Assembly: GCA_964500895.1 (NCBI GenBank)
Contig: CAZCQP010000069.1
Location: forward strand, 1 to 10,961
Direction of reading: 5' to 3'
DNA length: 10,961 nt
DNA from: CAZCQP01 sp964500895
GTDB lineage: Bacteria > Bacillota > Clostridia > Lachnospirales > JAISER01
Shown in pieces: positions 1 to 7,072 of this stretch (the first letter of the stretch is position 1; every line of letters starts with the position of its first letter). The notes under the pieces were generated by a model. The model saw nothing but the letters and a program-made list of their open reading frames with translations, did not search any database and was not told where the DNA came from. Made by a program: the position numbers and the translations under genes.

Positions 1-39
1 TATTTGCCACGGCACTTTAAGGAGGGACTGTTACCATGA
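1..39 (+). CDS. 3' end of an upstream gene, probably an ABC transporter ATPase (partial)
   Basis: Only the last few codons fall in the window. Reading from base 1 gives a frame that ends at TGA 37-39 and overlaps the ATG of the next gene by 4 bases (ATGA), the usual geometry of translational coupling. Its tail reads Y-L-P-R-H-F-K-E-G-L-L-P, loosely like the end of an ABC-2-associated ATPase, but 12 residues cannot prove this. A frame starting at base 3 ends at TAA 18-20 just before the Shine-Dalgarno and is an equally legal alternative. The ATPase identity is inferred only from the permease that follows. Confidence 0.3.
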   Translation, partial: YLPRHFKEGLLP

Positions 40-1592
40 GCCATTTTATCACTTTAATCAAAAGCAACTTGATTAAGCAGACAAGACGTTATTCATTCTT
101 TCTGATTATCGGCATTGGCATTTTCCTGGGTTTTCTGTGCGTTCCCGGCACATCAGCCGGTTATGAAATTTTCTATCTGGGGGGTGTCAGAGGTGTTTAT
201 AATTCCTCTTGGCTGGGTGTTTTAGGGGCGATATTACCGGTGCTTTTGCTTTGGCTTCCCGGATTTTATCTGCTACGCAGTCAAGTAACTGAAGATAAAG
301 AGCTGCGAATTGGTCAAATGATTGCGTCAGCTCCAGTCAGCAAAACGCGTTACATTTACGGGAAATTTCTATCCAACTTTTCTATCCTGATGCTATTGCA
401 GCTTATGTTTTTGATGGCACTTATGGTGATGCAGCTTATCCGGCTGGAAAGTATGCGCCTTTCCATGATACACTACATGATGCCACTCATTTGTGTAACG
501 GTGCCTTACCTGCTTGTGTTGGCTTCATTAACCATATTATTTGACGTTGTACCATGTTTAAAAGGCGCCTTGGGCAATACAATCATTTTTGTGCTGTGGA
601 TTGGGCTATCCTCTGTATCCGTAGCCAGCCCCGGCAACCGATTCGACCTATTTGGCATGGGTGTACTTTTAAACGCTATGATGGAAGGGGCAAGGGTGCA
701 ATTTCCTCATTTGCCCGATGCTGCCAGCTTCGGCTATTATCCAACGACTATGGATGCGCCCACTTTTGTATGGAGTGGCATGGAATGGAACAAAGATTTC
801 TTGCGTTCAAGGCTCGTTTGGGTTGTAGCAGCATTGCTCATCACACAGGTTTCGGTCATTATTTTTAACCGTTTCAAAGAGCCGTCTTGTGTTAAAAAAA
901 GCAAGAAAAATCCTGACTTCATTGTCAAAAATACCATCCATCAACCGTTTGAAGCAATTTGCGTTCTGTCACCAATTCAAAGAAAAGGGCGAATCAATTT
1001 GTTGCAAATGGTTCGGGGAGAACTAAAGAATATGCTGTCTGGTCATTCCATTTGGTGGTATGTATCGGTATTAGCGGTCATGGCCTTCACACCCTTTGTT
1101 ACGTCCGGCGAAGCGCTCAAGTGGATTTCTCTGTCTATGCTGCTGCCTATGTCCATCTGGTCACAAATGGGTAACAAGGAAAAAAACTGTGGCACATCGG
1201 ACATGATTGTTTCAAGCTGCTCGGCATATTCAAAGTGGATGGCGACTTGGATTGCGGGTATTGTGGTTGCACTGCTTTTATCATTAGGAATGTTTACAAG
1301 GATCGCCATGCTGTCTGAATGGAATTACCTTATGCCTTGGCTGGTAGGAATGATATTTCTTCCTACGCTTGCTCTTGTGCTTGGCAGTGTTAGCGGCAGC
1401 CGCAGGTTATTTGAAGCTGTTTTTATAGCTTTCATGTACTTCGGACCGATTAATAACATGTGGAAGTTCGACTTTATGGGGCTCTCAAGCAACAATGCTC
1501 CCTTATATATGGCAACAACATTTGTATTATTGATTGCTGGAATTGCAGTACAAATATTAAAAGAAAAACGCCTAATCGGCGTATGGAGGTAA
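36..1592 (+). CDS. ABC-2 type transporter permease, two-half fused membrane protein
   Basis: A 518-residue integral membrane protein built as two similar halves. I count about 12 hydrophobic segments: roughly residues 19-37, 57-80, 112-133, 145-170, 180-198 and 256-277, then after a polar basic loop (278-335) about 338-355, 363-376, 401-420, 431-452, 459-475 and 490-508. In each half an early membrane segment is followed by a charged stretch (near 'EDKELRIGQMIASAP' in the first half, 'KEKNCGTSDMIVSSC' in the second), a pattern typical of ABC-2 permeases where this part contacts the ATPase. The start at 36 is supported by GGAGGG at 21-26. No nucleotide-binding motifs are present, so it needs a separate ATPase, probably encoded just upstream. 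The substrate cannot be read from sequence; export of a peptide, lipid or drug is plausible. The lipoprotein gene begins 4 bp after its stop, so the two are almost certainly co-transcribed. Confidence 0.8.
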   Translation: MSHFITLIKSNLIKQTRRYSFFLIIGIGIFLGFLCVPGTSAGYEIFYLGGVRGVYNSSWLGVLGAILPVLLLWLPGFYLLRSQVTEDKELRIGQMIASAPVSKTRYIYGKFLSNFSILMLLQLMFLMALMVMQLIRLESMRLSMIHYMMPLICVTVPYLLVLASLTILFDVVPCLKGALGNTIIFVLWIGLSSVSVASPGNRFDLFGMGVLLNAMMEGARVQFPHLPDAASFGYYPTTMDAPTFVWSGMEWNKDFLRSRLVWVVAALLITQVSVIIFNRFKEPSCVKKSKKNPDFIVKNTIHQPFEAICVLSPIQRKGRINLLQMVRGELKNMLSGHSIWWYVSVLAVMAFTPFVTSGEALKWISLSMLLPMSIWSQMGNKEKNCGTSDMIVSSCSAYSKWMATWIAGIVVALLLSLGMFTRIAMLSEWNYLMPWLVGMIFLPTLALVLGSVSGSRRLFEAVFIAFMYFGPINNMWKFDFMGLSSNNAPLYMATTFVLLIAGIAVQILKEKRLIGVWR

Positions 1593-1596
1593 TAAC

Positions 1597-2181
1597 ATGA
1601 AAAAAGCGATTTTATTAACTGTTTGCAGTGTATTAATGGTCATTGGGTTAACGGGTTGTAAAGCTGAAAAGGCACAGTCGTTTACTTTTAAGCCAAGCGA
1701 TGTATCCGACATTGAGATTGAAACGGGCGGCGCTTCGGTTTCTATCGTAAAGGGTTCAGACAGTAACATAGAAGTCACCTATACGCAGGATGTAGCTACT
1801 TTACAGGATGGTGTACTGAAAATCAATATCCCTATGCCGAAAGCCGGAGTAAATGTAAAAAAGCAGGCCGATGTTACGATTTATGTCCCAGACAAGGTAT
1901 TTGAGGAAATTAAAATTAAATCTGAAGTGGGGAATGTCAAGGTTGAAAATGTGAATACAGAGCAGCTAACCGTTGATACCCAATATGGTAACATCACCCT
2001 GTCTGGCATGGAGGGGCAGATTGCGGCAAAGGCTGAAATGGGCAGCATAAATACAGATTTACCAATCGGTAGCGAAATAAAAAGTCTCGGTACTGCTGGT
2101 CAAAAATTAGAAGGGCAGATGGGCGCTTCTGAACATGCAATCAACCTTTATACCAATACCGGCGTGATAGAATTAAGATAA
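1597..2181 (+). CDS. DUF4097-like beta-helical lipoprotein
   Basis: A 194-residue predicted lipoprotein. The N-terminus has a basic MKK, a hydrophobic stretch and a lipobox LTGC with the acylated cysteine at residue 21. The rest is short beta strands rich in V, I, G and N, with repeated turns of the type 'E-V-G-N-V-K-V-E-N', 'Q-Y-G-N-I-T-L-S-G' and 'E-M-G-S-I-N-T', ending 'N-T-G-V-I-E-L-R'. This ladder is typical of the DUF4097/DUF2807 putative-adhesin fold, a right-handed beta-helix of unknown biochemical role often found near envelope-stress and ABC-2 genes. The ribosome site GGAGG (1585-1589) lies inside the last codons of the permease gene, so translation of the two is probably linked. 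Membrane anchoring on the outer face of the cytoplasmic membrane follows from the lipobox. A partner or sensor role for the neighbouring transporter is inference. Confidence 0.75.
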   Translation: MKKAILLTVCSVLMVIGLTGCKAEKAQSFTFKPSDVSDIEIETGGASVSIVKGSDSNIEVTYTQDVATLQDGVLKINIPMPKAGVNVKKQADVTIYVPDKVFEEIKIKSEVGNVKVENVNTEQLTVDTQYGNITLSGMEGQIAAKAEMGSINTDLPIGSEIKSLGTAGQKLEGQMGASEHAINLYTNTGVIELR

Positions 2182-2188
2182 AAAATAA

Positions 2189-2229
2189 ATCCCTGCTATG
2201 TTTACAATATATGTAAGCGTAGTAGGGAT
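2189..2229. terminator. Bidirectional intrinsic terminator between convergent operons
   Basis: The left arm 2189-2205 and right arm 2213-2229 pair over 17 positions, three of them G-U wobbles in + strand RNA, around a 7-base AT loop (2206-2212). On the + strand it lies 7 bases after the lipoprotein stop and is followed by a weak T run (GTTTTGG). Read on the - strand it is followed by a much better T-rich tail, the complement of the A run at 2180-2188. It therefore probably ends both the ABC-2/lipoprotein operon and the zinc-ribbon/vWA operon, whose last stop lies about 100 bases away at 2333. Confidence 0.75.
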
Positions 2230-2332
2230 GTTTTGGTATATAAACCTGAGTCAAAACAGATGTAAGGGCCGACGACTCTGCTTTCCTGGGTAGTGTAAGT
2301 ATATTTCTTATTCAAGGCTTTTCTTCGCTGGC

Positions 2333-4489
2333 CTACTGAGCTGTTTTAGACAAAATTTTATACGTGTCGGCAAAATCCATTAAGCGCCACTTGCCGTCAC
2401 TTTGCAAAACCGCCTTATACTTACCCAGCAAAACCCTGGCGTGTAGGGGCTCCTCCTGGTTTTGTATGATGTATGTTTCTAAGGTGGTCACAATGCACGT
2501 ATTGGCGTCGATGAATTCTTTTTGGGTAATCTCGTATGAAAGCAGCTGTTCCTTTATATTTTTTTGAATATAGGGTTTCACTTGCCGCTCAATGTCTCCC
2601 CCCGGGGCAATGTAATCCACAATGTAGGCATAGTCGTGGTTGTTGATGGCGTGGACGTAGTTGATGAGGTAGGTGCCGATCAGCCGGTCAATGGGGTCTG
2701 TGGCATAAGCGGCAAGATTCACCGAGCCCAGCAGGTGGGGGGTAAACGTATACGCTTCTGTACCGCCAGAAGTCCGTGTTTGTATATCTATTTGCACCAG
2801 CCGCTCGCTGAAAACATCCTCTTTATTTTGCGTTTCATATTCAACCATGTACATCTCTTTATTTTTTGCGTAGATGCGCCTGTAGATGTCTCCCAAGTCT
2901 GATACGTTTGATATTTTGGTGTAAAAACCGTTGGTGTTTAAGGCGATTCTGGACAAAATGCCTTCATCAATATCGTTTCCAATGCCAATGATGAAGATGG
3001 GCACGTTGTATCGGTTGGCCTGTGCAATCACCTCGTTCACGGAAATATTGCTCACGTTGTCCATGCCGTCTGTAAAGGCCACCACACATTTTGCGCCGCT
3101 TTGAACCGCCGTGGTGTTAACCGCAGCAAAAAGCGCATCATATAGCGCTGTCATGCTATCGGTTTGCAAACTGTACACCGCATTGGACACGTCTTGCTTT
3201 GAATTGGTAAAAGGAACCCTGGTGGCCACATAATCAGAAAAGGCTGTAAGCTCAACCTTGTCACCGATGCCAAATTGCACATAGTCTAAAAATTCGCGCA
3301 TGATGTAACGCGCCGCTTCAATGGGGTATCCTTCCATACTGCCGCTGCAATCCGCCACCAGGTTTATATTTAGGCTTTCCTTTTCGTTCAGCTGTACCAC
3401 CTTATCCACACGCTGCCGGATGTATTCGGGGTTTTTAGCGTCACGTTCTGATATAAAAAAGAATTTTGGCAGTAAATCCGCTGGAACGTTGCCTGTCCGC
3501 GTATCTTCGATGGTCATGAACAGCTTTATTTTGGGAAATTCACTAAAATCAACTTGGTTCACTGCAATGGCATAGTTGTCGTATGTAGTGTTGATGGTAT
3601 CAATCAGCGCTTCTAGTGCATTCAGGGTTTCATTAGCCTCCATGAACTTGCTATCGTTCACCAGCGCTGCATATTCGGCCTTCATATCGTCCACTTGCTT
3701 TATTTCTTCCGGAAAGGCCAAGCCGTTGTCCTTTGCGTTGATGGATTCCAGCCTTAAAACCAGAATATTTTTGTTTTCGGTGTCGATTTTAGCTTTTAAT
3801 GCGTTTGCCTTATCCAGCAACAGCAGTGCGCTTTCACAGCTACCCCGTTTCTTTAAACCTGCCATATCGTTTTTCAGTGCATCAATTTCACTGTCAAAAC
3901 TATCGGTTAGGCAGCTGGCGAAATCCGCTTCCATGGCGGAAAAGGTTTCCTGCACCGCTGCAATTTGATGTTCGTTGTCTGCTTGAACCTTTTCATACAA
4001 GGTTTGGGCTGTGGCCAACAGGCGCTTGATGGCACCCCCATTTTTCTTTTTTGTTTGTATGCGCACCTCTTCCACGAGGTCGTCGTAAGCCTGTTTGTTG
4101 TTGTCAATGTCCAGGTACAGGTGGTCCATCTCCTGCATCACGGTGTCCAGCTGGGGTAGCAGTGCTTCAAGTTGCTTGGCGTTGGCATACTTGTATCCCC
4201 CAAAGCTTACAAGCGCAATGAGGCAGACCACAAACCCGGCAATGTAGGCCAATGTTTTTTTGCTTTTGGCCGGGGATTCTGCCTGCGCTTCTTCCGGGAA
4301 TTCCTGCATATCCGGTTCCGTGGGTTCTGTTTGGGGAAGTTCCGGCTCTGTCTCTGGCATCTGGGGCTGCTCTGGCGGCAAGTCCTGCTGGGGCTCTGGT
4401 GGTTGCTGCTGCTGCGTTAGCGGGGTTCCGCACTGCCCGCAAAATTTAGAGCCAGGCTTATTTTCATGCCCACAATTTTCACAAAACAT
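2333..4489 (-). CDS. Membrane-anchored zinc-ribbon / vWA / NTF2-like protein
   Basis: A 718-residue multidomain protein. In order: an N-terminal zinc ribbon with cysteines 3, 6, 17 and 20 (CxxC...CxxC); a linker very rich in Pro, Glu and Gln (about 25-75); a KSKK cluster and one membrane segment (about 79-97); a long helical, probably coiled-coil region (about 103-305); a strand-rich vWA domain (about 318-540); and a C-terminal region (about 600-715) resembling the NTF2-like end of TcaA/YvbJ proteins. The vWA metal site looks complete: D380-x-S382-G-S384, T447 in 'TALYD', and D474 in 'TDGMD'. Basic residues before the membrane segment suggest the zinc ribbon is in the cytosol and the vWA and NTF2-like parts are outside. 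The vWA domain probably binds a protein ligand through a metal ion. The start has GAGGA at 4497-4501. It is the last gene of a three-gene operon. The precise function is unknown; a secreted-domain role in envelope assembly or sensing is inference. Confidence 0.8.
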   Translation of the reverse strand: MFCENCGHENKPGSKFCGQCGTPLTQQQQPPEPQQDLPPEQPQMPETEPELPQTEPTEPDMQEFPEEAQAESPAKSKKTLAYIAGFVVCLIALVSFGGYKYANAKQLEALLPQLDTVMQEMDHLYLDIDNNKQAYDDLVEEVRIQTKKKNGGAIKRLLATAQTLYEKVQADNEHQIAAVQETFSAMEADFASCLTDSFDSEIDALKNDMAGLKKRGSCESALLLLDKANALKAKIDTENKNILVLRLESINAKDNGLAFPEEIKQVDDMKAEYAALVNDSKFMEANETLNALEALIDTINTTYDNYAIAVNQVDFSEFPKIKLFMTIEDTRTGNVPADLLPKFFFISERDAKNPEYIRQRVDKVVQLNEKESLNINLVADCSGSMEGYPIEAARYIMREFLDYVQFGIGDKVELTAFSDYVATRVPFTNSKQDVSNAVYSLQTDSMTALYDALFAAVNTTAVQSGAKCVVAFTDGMDNVSNISVNEVIAQANRYNVPIFIIGIGNDIDEGILSRIALNTNGFYTKISNVSDLGDIYRRIYAKNKEMYMVEYETQNKEDVFSERLVQIDIQTRTSGGTEAYTFTPHLLGSVNLAAYATDPIDRLIGTYLINYVHAINNHDYAYIVDYIAPGGDIERQVKPYIQKNIKEQLLSYEITQKEFIDANTCIVTTLETYIIQNQEEPLHARVLLGKYKAVLQSDGKWRLMDFADTYKILSKTAQ

Positions 4490-4547
4490 AACGTCATCCT
4501 CGTTTCATATAGAAATGTTTGTCTATAGGGGGTTGGCCAATGCTGTT

Positions 4548-6212
4548 TTACTGTATGCCCATCAATGTAAAGTTGGCGCCGTCGGTGCTGTCGTAGAAAC
4601 GAGTGCCGTCTTCATCCCAGGTGTCCACATACACGCCAAACATGTTTGCACCCACATAGCCTGCCTCTCCCTCAAGGCCTTTAACGAATGTGGCCTTGCC
4701 ATCAATAGAAACGCAAAGTTCGCCATTGCTAATGAAAAACTGTTGATTACCCTTGTATACGCCGCCAAAAATATTGCTATAAGACCAACTGCTGTAATAA
4801 TCAAAATCGTTGGATACAAGCACAGGCTTGCCCGTACCTTTTTGATAATACAAGTCATTGTCTGCGTTCACGAAGTAAACCCCGTCTCCTTTGGCCGTGG
4901 TGCTAAAGGCCATCACCCCATCATCAACAAGTCTGACAGGGTTCGCCTTATCATTCATGCCATCCAGCTGATATAAACCTTCACCTTTTAATAAAGTCAA
5001 TGTTTTACCATCGTCTGCAAGGGCAGCATACCAAGAGCCGTCCTCATAAGCCACGCCGGTTGCAACGGTTTCAGTGCTGAAATCTTTGTTTATACGGATA
5101 ACCTTTGAGGAGTCGTTGATATAAAACATGTTTGCAAAGCTGGAAACGCCATACACCTCCAAATGAATTGCAGTGCTATTTGTTTGCCATTGGCTTAAGT
5201 ACATGTATTGTTGGGCCGCTCCATAAGGGAGCAAGAAACTGTCTGCAACGCCAGGCAAAGCTTCTTTTTTATCGGCATTGCGAATAAGATAAGCATTAGA
5301 ATTTGTGGCAAAAACAGCCTGAGAGAAGTCTTTATTAAAGAACATGGCATTGATGTTGTCGCTAAGCTTGACTTTCGTTTCGCTTTTACTTCCTTTTTGG
5401 ACATAAACGGTCTCGTTTTTAACGTAATACATATACTTTGCACCGTCGGCAATGGCAATGGGAATGGCTCCCTTGCCAATCTCCTGGTTCTTGCCGTCCC
5501 AGTAGAAGCCATAATAGTCGCCATTGTCATATGTAGCGTAAGCAACGGTCTTGCCGTCGGGTGAAAGGGCGATGGCGCTGTCAACCGAGCAATCCGGTGC
5601 GATTCTGGTTATGGTCCCGTTTGCATAAAGGCACAGTTCCCCGGTGCCGTTGCTGACATCAACGTCTCTTAAAAATGCAATGGCGTTACCGGAAAGGGAC
5701 AGGACCATATCTGCAACATCGTCGGCAATCCTTTCGGGTTTGTCTGTAACCAAATACAGGGCATAGCTGTCATAATTGTTTTCGTTTTCGTCCTCGTCTA
5801 TCAACATGGCCGCTTTGGTTTCGTCAAGGCTATACATGCCATTCATCCGCGTCCCTTGAAGTGTCACCGCAGCTTTGCCGTGTGGGACGACAACGGTTTC
5901 ATCACCCAGGTATAATATGCGCACACTACCCTTTGCCTTGTCATAGTTTGAAGGCTTTGACATACTGACAACGGTTGCAACAAGGGCTACCACCACCAAC
6001 ACAAGAGCTACAACAGGTTTAAGCCATTTATTTGTCTTCACAGTTGGCGTTTGAGAAGACGGCAAGACAACTTCAGGCGCGTTTGTTTCCGGCGGCGGCA
6101 AAGAAGCCTCTGACAGCGTTGCTTGTTGCAACGGGGCGCCACAGGAGCCGCAAAATTTCGCATGACTAGACACTGCGCTCCCACAAGCTGAACATTTCAT
6201 TGCTTCTGTCAT
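4548..6212 (-). CDS. Membrane-anchored zinc-ribbon / beta-propeller-like protein
   Basis: A 554-residue protein. The zinc ribbon uses cysteines 7, 10, 21 and 24. A Ser/Pro-rich linker (about 31-60) leads to 'K-T-N-K-W-L-K-P' and one membrane segment (about 65-84). Residues 95-554 are almost all beta strand with repeated short units such as 'ALSPDGKTVAYATY', 'GFYWDGK', 'ALADDGKTLTLL' and 'LYYQKGTGKPVLV', the look of a TolB/WD40-type or DUF5050-type propeller. I cannot fix the number of blades. Acidic loops (139-144 and near 531-536, 'TWDEDG') might bind calcium, which is speculative. The predicted topology is zinc ribbon inside, propeller outside. The start at 6212 has GGGAGG at 6219-6224, 6 bases upstream; an in-frame ATG four codons later is less well spaced. 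It lies 35 bp after the small zinc-ribbon gene and 58 bp before the vWA gene, so the three form one operon. The ligand is unknown. Confidence 0.75.
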   Translation of the reverse strand: MTEAMKCSACGSAVSSHAKFCGSCGAPLQQATLSEASLPPPETNAPEVVLPSSQTPTVKTNKWLKPVVALVLVVVALVATVVSMSKPSNYDKAKGSVRILYLGDETVVVPHGKAAVTLQGTRMNGMYSLDETKAAMLIDEDENENNYDSYALYLVTDKPERIADDVADMVLSLSGNAIAFLRDVDVSNGTGELCLYANGTITRIAPDCSVDSAIALSPDGKTVAYATYDNGDYYGFYWDGKNQEIGKGAIPIAIADGAKYMYYVKNETVYVQKGSKSETKVKLSDNINAMFFNKDFSQAVFATNSNAYLIRNADKKEALPGVADSFLLPYGAAQQYMYLSQWQTNSTAIHLEVYGVSSFANMFYINDSSKVIRINKDFSTETVATGVAYEDGSWYAALADDGKTLTLLKGEGLYQLDGMNDKANPVRLVDDGVMAFSTTAKGDGVYFVNADNDLYYQKGTGKPVLVSNDFDYYSSWSYSNIFGGVYKGNQQFFISNGELCVSIDGKATFVKGLEGEAGYVGANMFGVYVDTWDEDGTRFYDSTDGANFTLMGIQ

Positions 6213-6247
6213 CGTATTCCTCCCTGATCGTTAAATTAAAATCCCGT

Positions 6248-6724
6248 TTACATGGAATCTTTGCAGATTTTTTGCCCGCAGGCGGTACAAAATGCCACAT
6301 CCCCTTCCAACTGGGCACCACAGCCTGTACAGCATTGTTTCTTTGCCATTTCCTCTGTGGTCTCGGGATGGGTTTCAATTTTTGTGCCGCATTCCCCGCA
6401 AAAGATGGAATTTAACGGTGCGTCTGTACCGCAGGCAGGGCAACGCTTTAAACCTTTAATGCGGCGTATTTCCTGCTCATACTGGGCAATGCGTTCCTTT
6501 GCGGCCCGGGCGGCAATGCAAAGCTTGCCCAGGGGCGTTTCCGGGTCAAACCCGTTTGTTTCCACATACAGTTTCCCAATTTGGGAAAGTAGGCCTTCGA
6601 TTTGTGCCTTTTCATCATCAATCATAGCCTGAAAACGTGCTGTGTCCGTAAAGTCTTTGGTTCCACGCACGATGTTTTGCGTGGTGGACGTAATTTTCTT
6701 GTTAATCCCGTTAAAAAGCGCCAT
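6248..6724 (-). CDS. Small cytosolic protein with helical N-terminus and two zinc ribbons
   Basis: First gene of the zinc-ribbon operon, 158 residues from the start chosen here. Residues about 10-92 are charged and helix-forming ('MIDDEKAQIEGLLSQIGKLY', 'AARAAKERIAQYEQEIRRIK'). They are followed by two zinc ribbons: cysteines 95, 98, 109, 112 and cysteines 132, 135, 146, 149, with one extra cysteine at 131. There is no signal peptide or membrane segment, so it is probably soluble in the cytosol. A longer frame begins at 6748, but its first eight codons read through a perfect AAAGGAGGT (6732-6740); the ATG at 6724 sits 7 bases after that site and is clearly the real start. Its ribbons resemble the N-terminal ribbons of the next two proteins, so an adaptor or regulatory role at their cytosolic ends is possible but unproven. 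Similar short 'zinc ribbon domain-containing' proteins are common in Clostridia without assigned function. Confidence 0.75.
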   Translation of the reverse strand: MALFNGINKKITSTTQNIVRGTKDFTDTARFQAMIDDEKAQIEGLLSQIGKLYVETNGFDPETPLGKLCIAARAAKERIAQYEQEIRRIKGLKRCPACGTDAPLNSIFCGECGTKIETHPETTEEMAKKQCCTGCGAQLEGDVAFCTACGQKICKDSM

Positions 6725-6803
6725 GCTATGTACCTCCTTTAAATACAAATCTTATGTAACTATACGGTTGTCATATGTCATCATGCTGGATATCGCCAAG
6801 CCA

Positions 6804-6832
6804 TTTATACATAAAAACAAAAATATATACAA
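6804..6832 (-). promoter_or_regulatory. Candidate sigma-A promoter for the zinc-ribbon operon
   Basis: On the - strand TTGTAT (6832-6827) and TATAAA (6809-6804) are separated by 17 bases, which would start RNA near 6797 and leave a leader of about 70 bases. A second candidate lies slightly upstream: TAGACA (6860-6855) and a perfect TATAAT (6839-6834), but its 15-base spacer is short. The region is so AT-rich that either match could be chance. Confidence 0.4.
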
Positions 6833-7028
6833 TATTATAGTAAATACAACTGTTTGTCTATATGATTTTGAAGAACAATGACGAAATGAACCTGTGAATC
6901 ATTTGTTCCTGGGCGGCAATCACAAAAGCGGCTAAAGGTTTAAACGAGCCAATCAAGCAAGCAGATAATTAAGCAAATTAACTAAATTTTCGCTAAACTT
7001 TTGCACCATATCTTATTTTATATGTATA

Positions 7029-7057
7029 TTGACATTTAACAGTGCGGCGGATATAAT
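7029..7057 (+). promoter_or_regulatory. Consensus sigma-A promoter of the sugar transport operon
   Basis: A perfect -35 TTGACA (7029-7034), a 17-base spacer and a perfect -10 TATAAT (7052-7057). Transcription should start near 7064, giving a leader of roughly 72 bases before the first permease gene. So strong a promoter implies tight negative control, which fits the inverted repeat lying over its -10 and start region. Confidence 0.85.
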
Positions 7058-7072
7058 CCAACCGTTGGATTA
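7054..7072. promoter_or_regulatory. Operator-like inverted repeat over the -10 and start site
   Basis: A perfect 8-base inverted repeat, TAATCCAA-CCG-TTGGATTA, overlaps the last four bases of the -10 box and the predicted transcription start. An extra TTGG half-site follows at 7074-7077. A repressor bound here would block RNA polymerase. The best candidate in this window is the ROK regulator encoded at the end of the same operon. The pairing of this site with that protein is inference; the symmetry and position are directly visible. Confidence 0.7.

Noticed and set aside
2236..2332. Possible mobile-element remnant or small gene between the terminator and the vWA stop
   Set aside because: GGCC-containing ends at about 2267 and 2330 do not form meaningful inverted repeats, there is no flanking duplication, and no coding frame is convincing.
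4260..4976. A 238-codon open frame on the + strand opposite the vWA and propeller genes
   Set aside because: It spans the junction of two well-supported - strand genes, has no ribosome site, and its translation is low-complexity Cys/Gly/Ser from the antisense of the Pro/Glu/Gln linker.
6725..6748. N-terminal extension MYLKEVHS of the small zinc-ribbon protein
   Set aside because: Those codons contain the ribosome binding site of the ATG at 6724; the upstream ATG has no site of its own.
6938..6945. Eight-base palindrome GTTTAAAC in the divergent control region
   Set aside because: Too short, AT-rich and not placed relative to any promoter; probably chance.
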